Origin: Actinomycetales bacterium
Lineage (GTDB): Bacteria > Actinomycetota > Actinomycetes > Actinomycetales > BWSM-131
Length of the DNA stretch: 13,184 bases
Reading direction: 5' to 3'
NCBI GenBank assembly: GCA_030149025.1
Contig: JASBSH010000322.1
Span: 1 to 13,184, forward strand
The position numbers and the translations under genes are program-made. The notes below the pieces were generated by a model. The model had not been told where the DNA came from. It did not search any database and was given only the letters and a program-made list of their open reading frames with translations. Of this stretch, positions 13,085 through 13,184 are shown piece by piece (the stretch's first letter is position 1; each line of letters begins with the position of its first letter).

Positions 13085-13184
13085 CAACCCGCCACCTGGA
13101 GCACCCGTGGCGGGCGGTATCCAACGCCATGGTTGTTCGCCCGCCAACCTAGAGAATACGTAGGTCGTGCACATGAGTGCGGAC
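13066..13184 (-). repeat. Right copy of the 119-bp perfect inverted repeat (runs off the window)
   Basis: It is the exact reverse complement of 8130-8248. It begins within the last codons of the membrane-protein gene and continues to the final base of the window. By symmetry with the left end, about 34 more bases should complete the terminus, ending ...TGACAGCCCC. Confidence 0.98.

Larger units (their letters stand above)
8096..13184. mobile_element. Tn3-family-like transposon without a transposase gene, long inverted repeats (right end truncated by window)
   Basis: The left end reads GGGGCTGTCAATTTCTGAAG at 8096 and enters an inverted repeat that is perfect for at least 119 bp (8130-8248 against 13066-13184). 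A GGGG start, a following TGTCA and a resolvase of Tn3 type inside all point to the Tn3 family. If symmetry holds, the right end lies near 13218. The 5 bp before the element, CGTTG (8091-8095), are the predicted target duplication. No tnpA is found between the repeats, so mobilisation would need a transposase elsewhere. Cargo: orphan ORF, ABC exporter with HTH regulator, broken resolvase, TetR with membrane protein. Family assignment is inference from end sequence and resolvase type. Confidence 0.75.

Noticed and set aside
12605..13174. A peptide (MCTTYVFSRLAGEQPWRW...) that can be translated at both ends of the element
   Set aside because: It is the translation of the inverted repeat itself; the frames continue into unrelated antisense sequence, so a conserved protein is not supported.

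Overview
The window reads as chromosome from a high-GC actinomycete. The evidence is the GC-rich codon use with frequent GTG starts, the paired clpP1/clpP2 genes next to trigger factor and clpX, a ClgR-like box upstream of clpP1, and apparently leaderless promoters. Geodermatophilaceae or a related Frankiales-type lineage is only a guess.

Positions 1-4494 hold the conserved core. On the minus strand, in transcription order, are tRNA-Pro(TGG), tig (trigger factor, with an unusual Ser/Asp repeat tail), clpP1, clpP2 and the first 245 codons of clpX, which runs off the left edge. The proteins form one protein-quality pathway: Tig folds nascent chains, while ClpP1P2 with the ClpX unfoldase degrades failed ones. 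The tig-clpP1 gap holds a ClgR-type operator, a likely -10 box, a large inverted repeat and a 3 x 11-bp tandem repeat touching the tig stop. tRNA-Gly(TCC) lies on the plus strand.

Positions 4495-8095 hold a 440-residue protein that looks like a helix-hairpin-helix glycosylase-like module joined to a PD-(D/E)XK-like nuclease, followed by a DksA/TraR zinc-finger protein and a divergent GGDEF-EAL cyclic-di-GMP enzyme.

Positions 8096-13184 look like a mobile element inserted 18 bp after the GGDEF-EAL stop. It starts with a Tn3-family-like end (GGGGCTGTCA...) and is bounded by a perfect 119-bp inverted repeat (8130-8248 and 13066-13184). The window stops inside the right copy, about 34 bp before the predicted right end. 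No transposase gene lies between the repeats. The cargo is an orphan ORF, a small HTH protein overlapping an ABC exporter gene, a Tn3-type serine resolvase split from its catalytic serine by a 1-nt frameshift, and a TetR regulator divergent from a five-helix membrane protein across two matching operators. The best candidate for something new is this transposase-less, long-inverted-repeat element carrying two separately regulated membrane/efflux modules; the helix-hairpin-helix/nuclease fusion is second.
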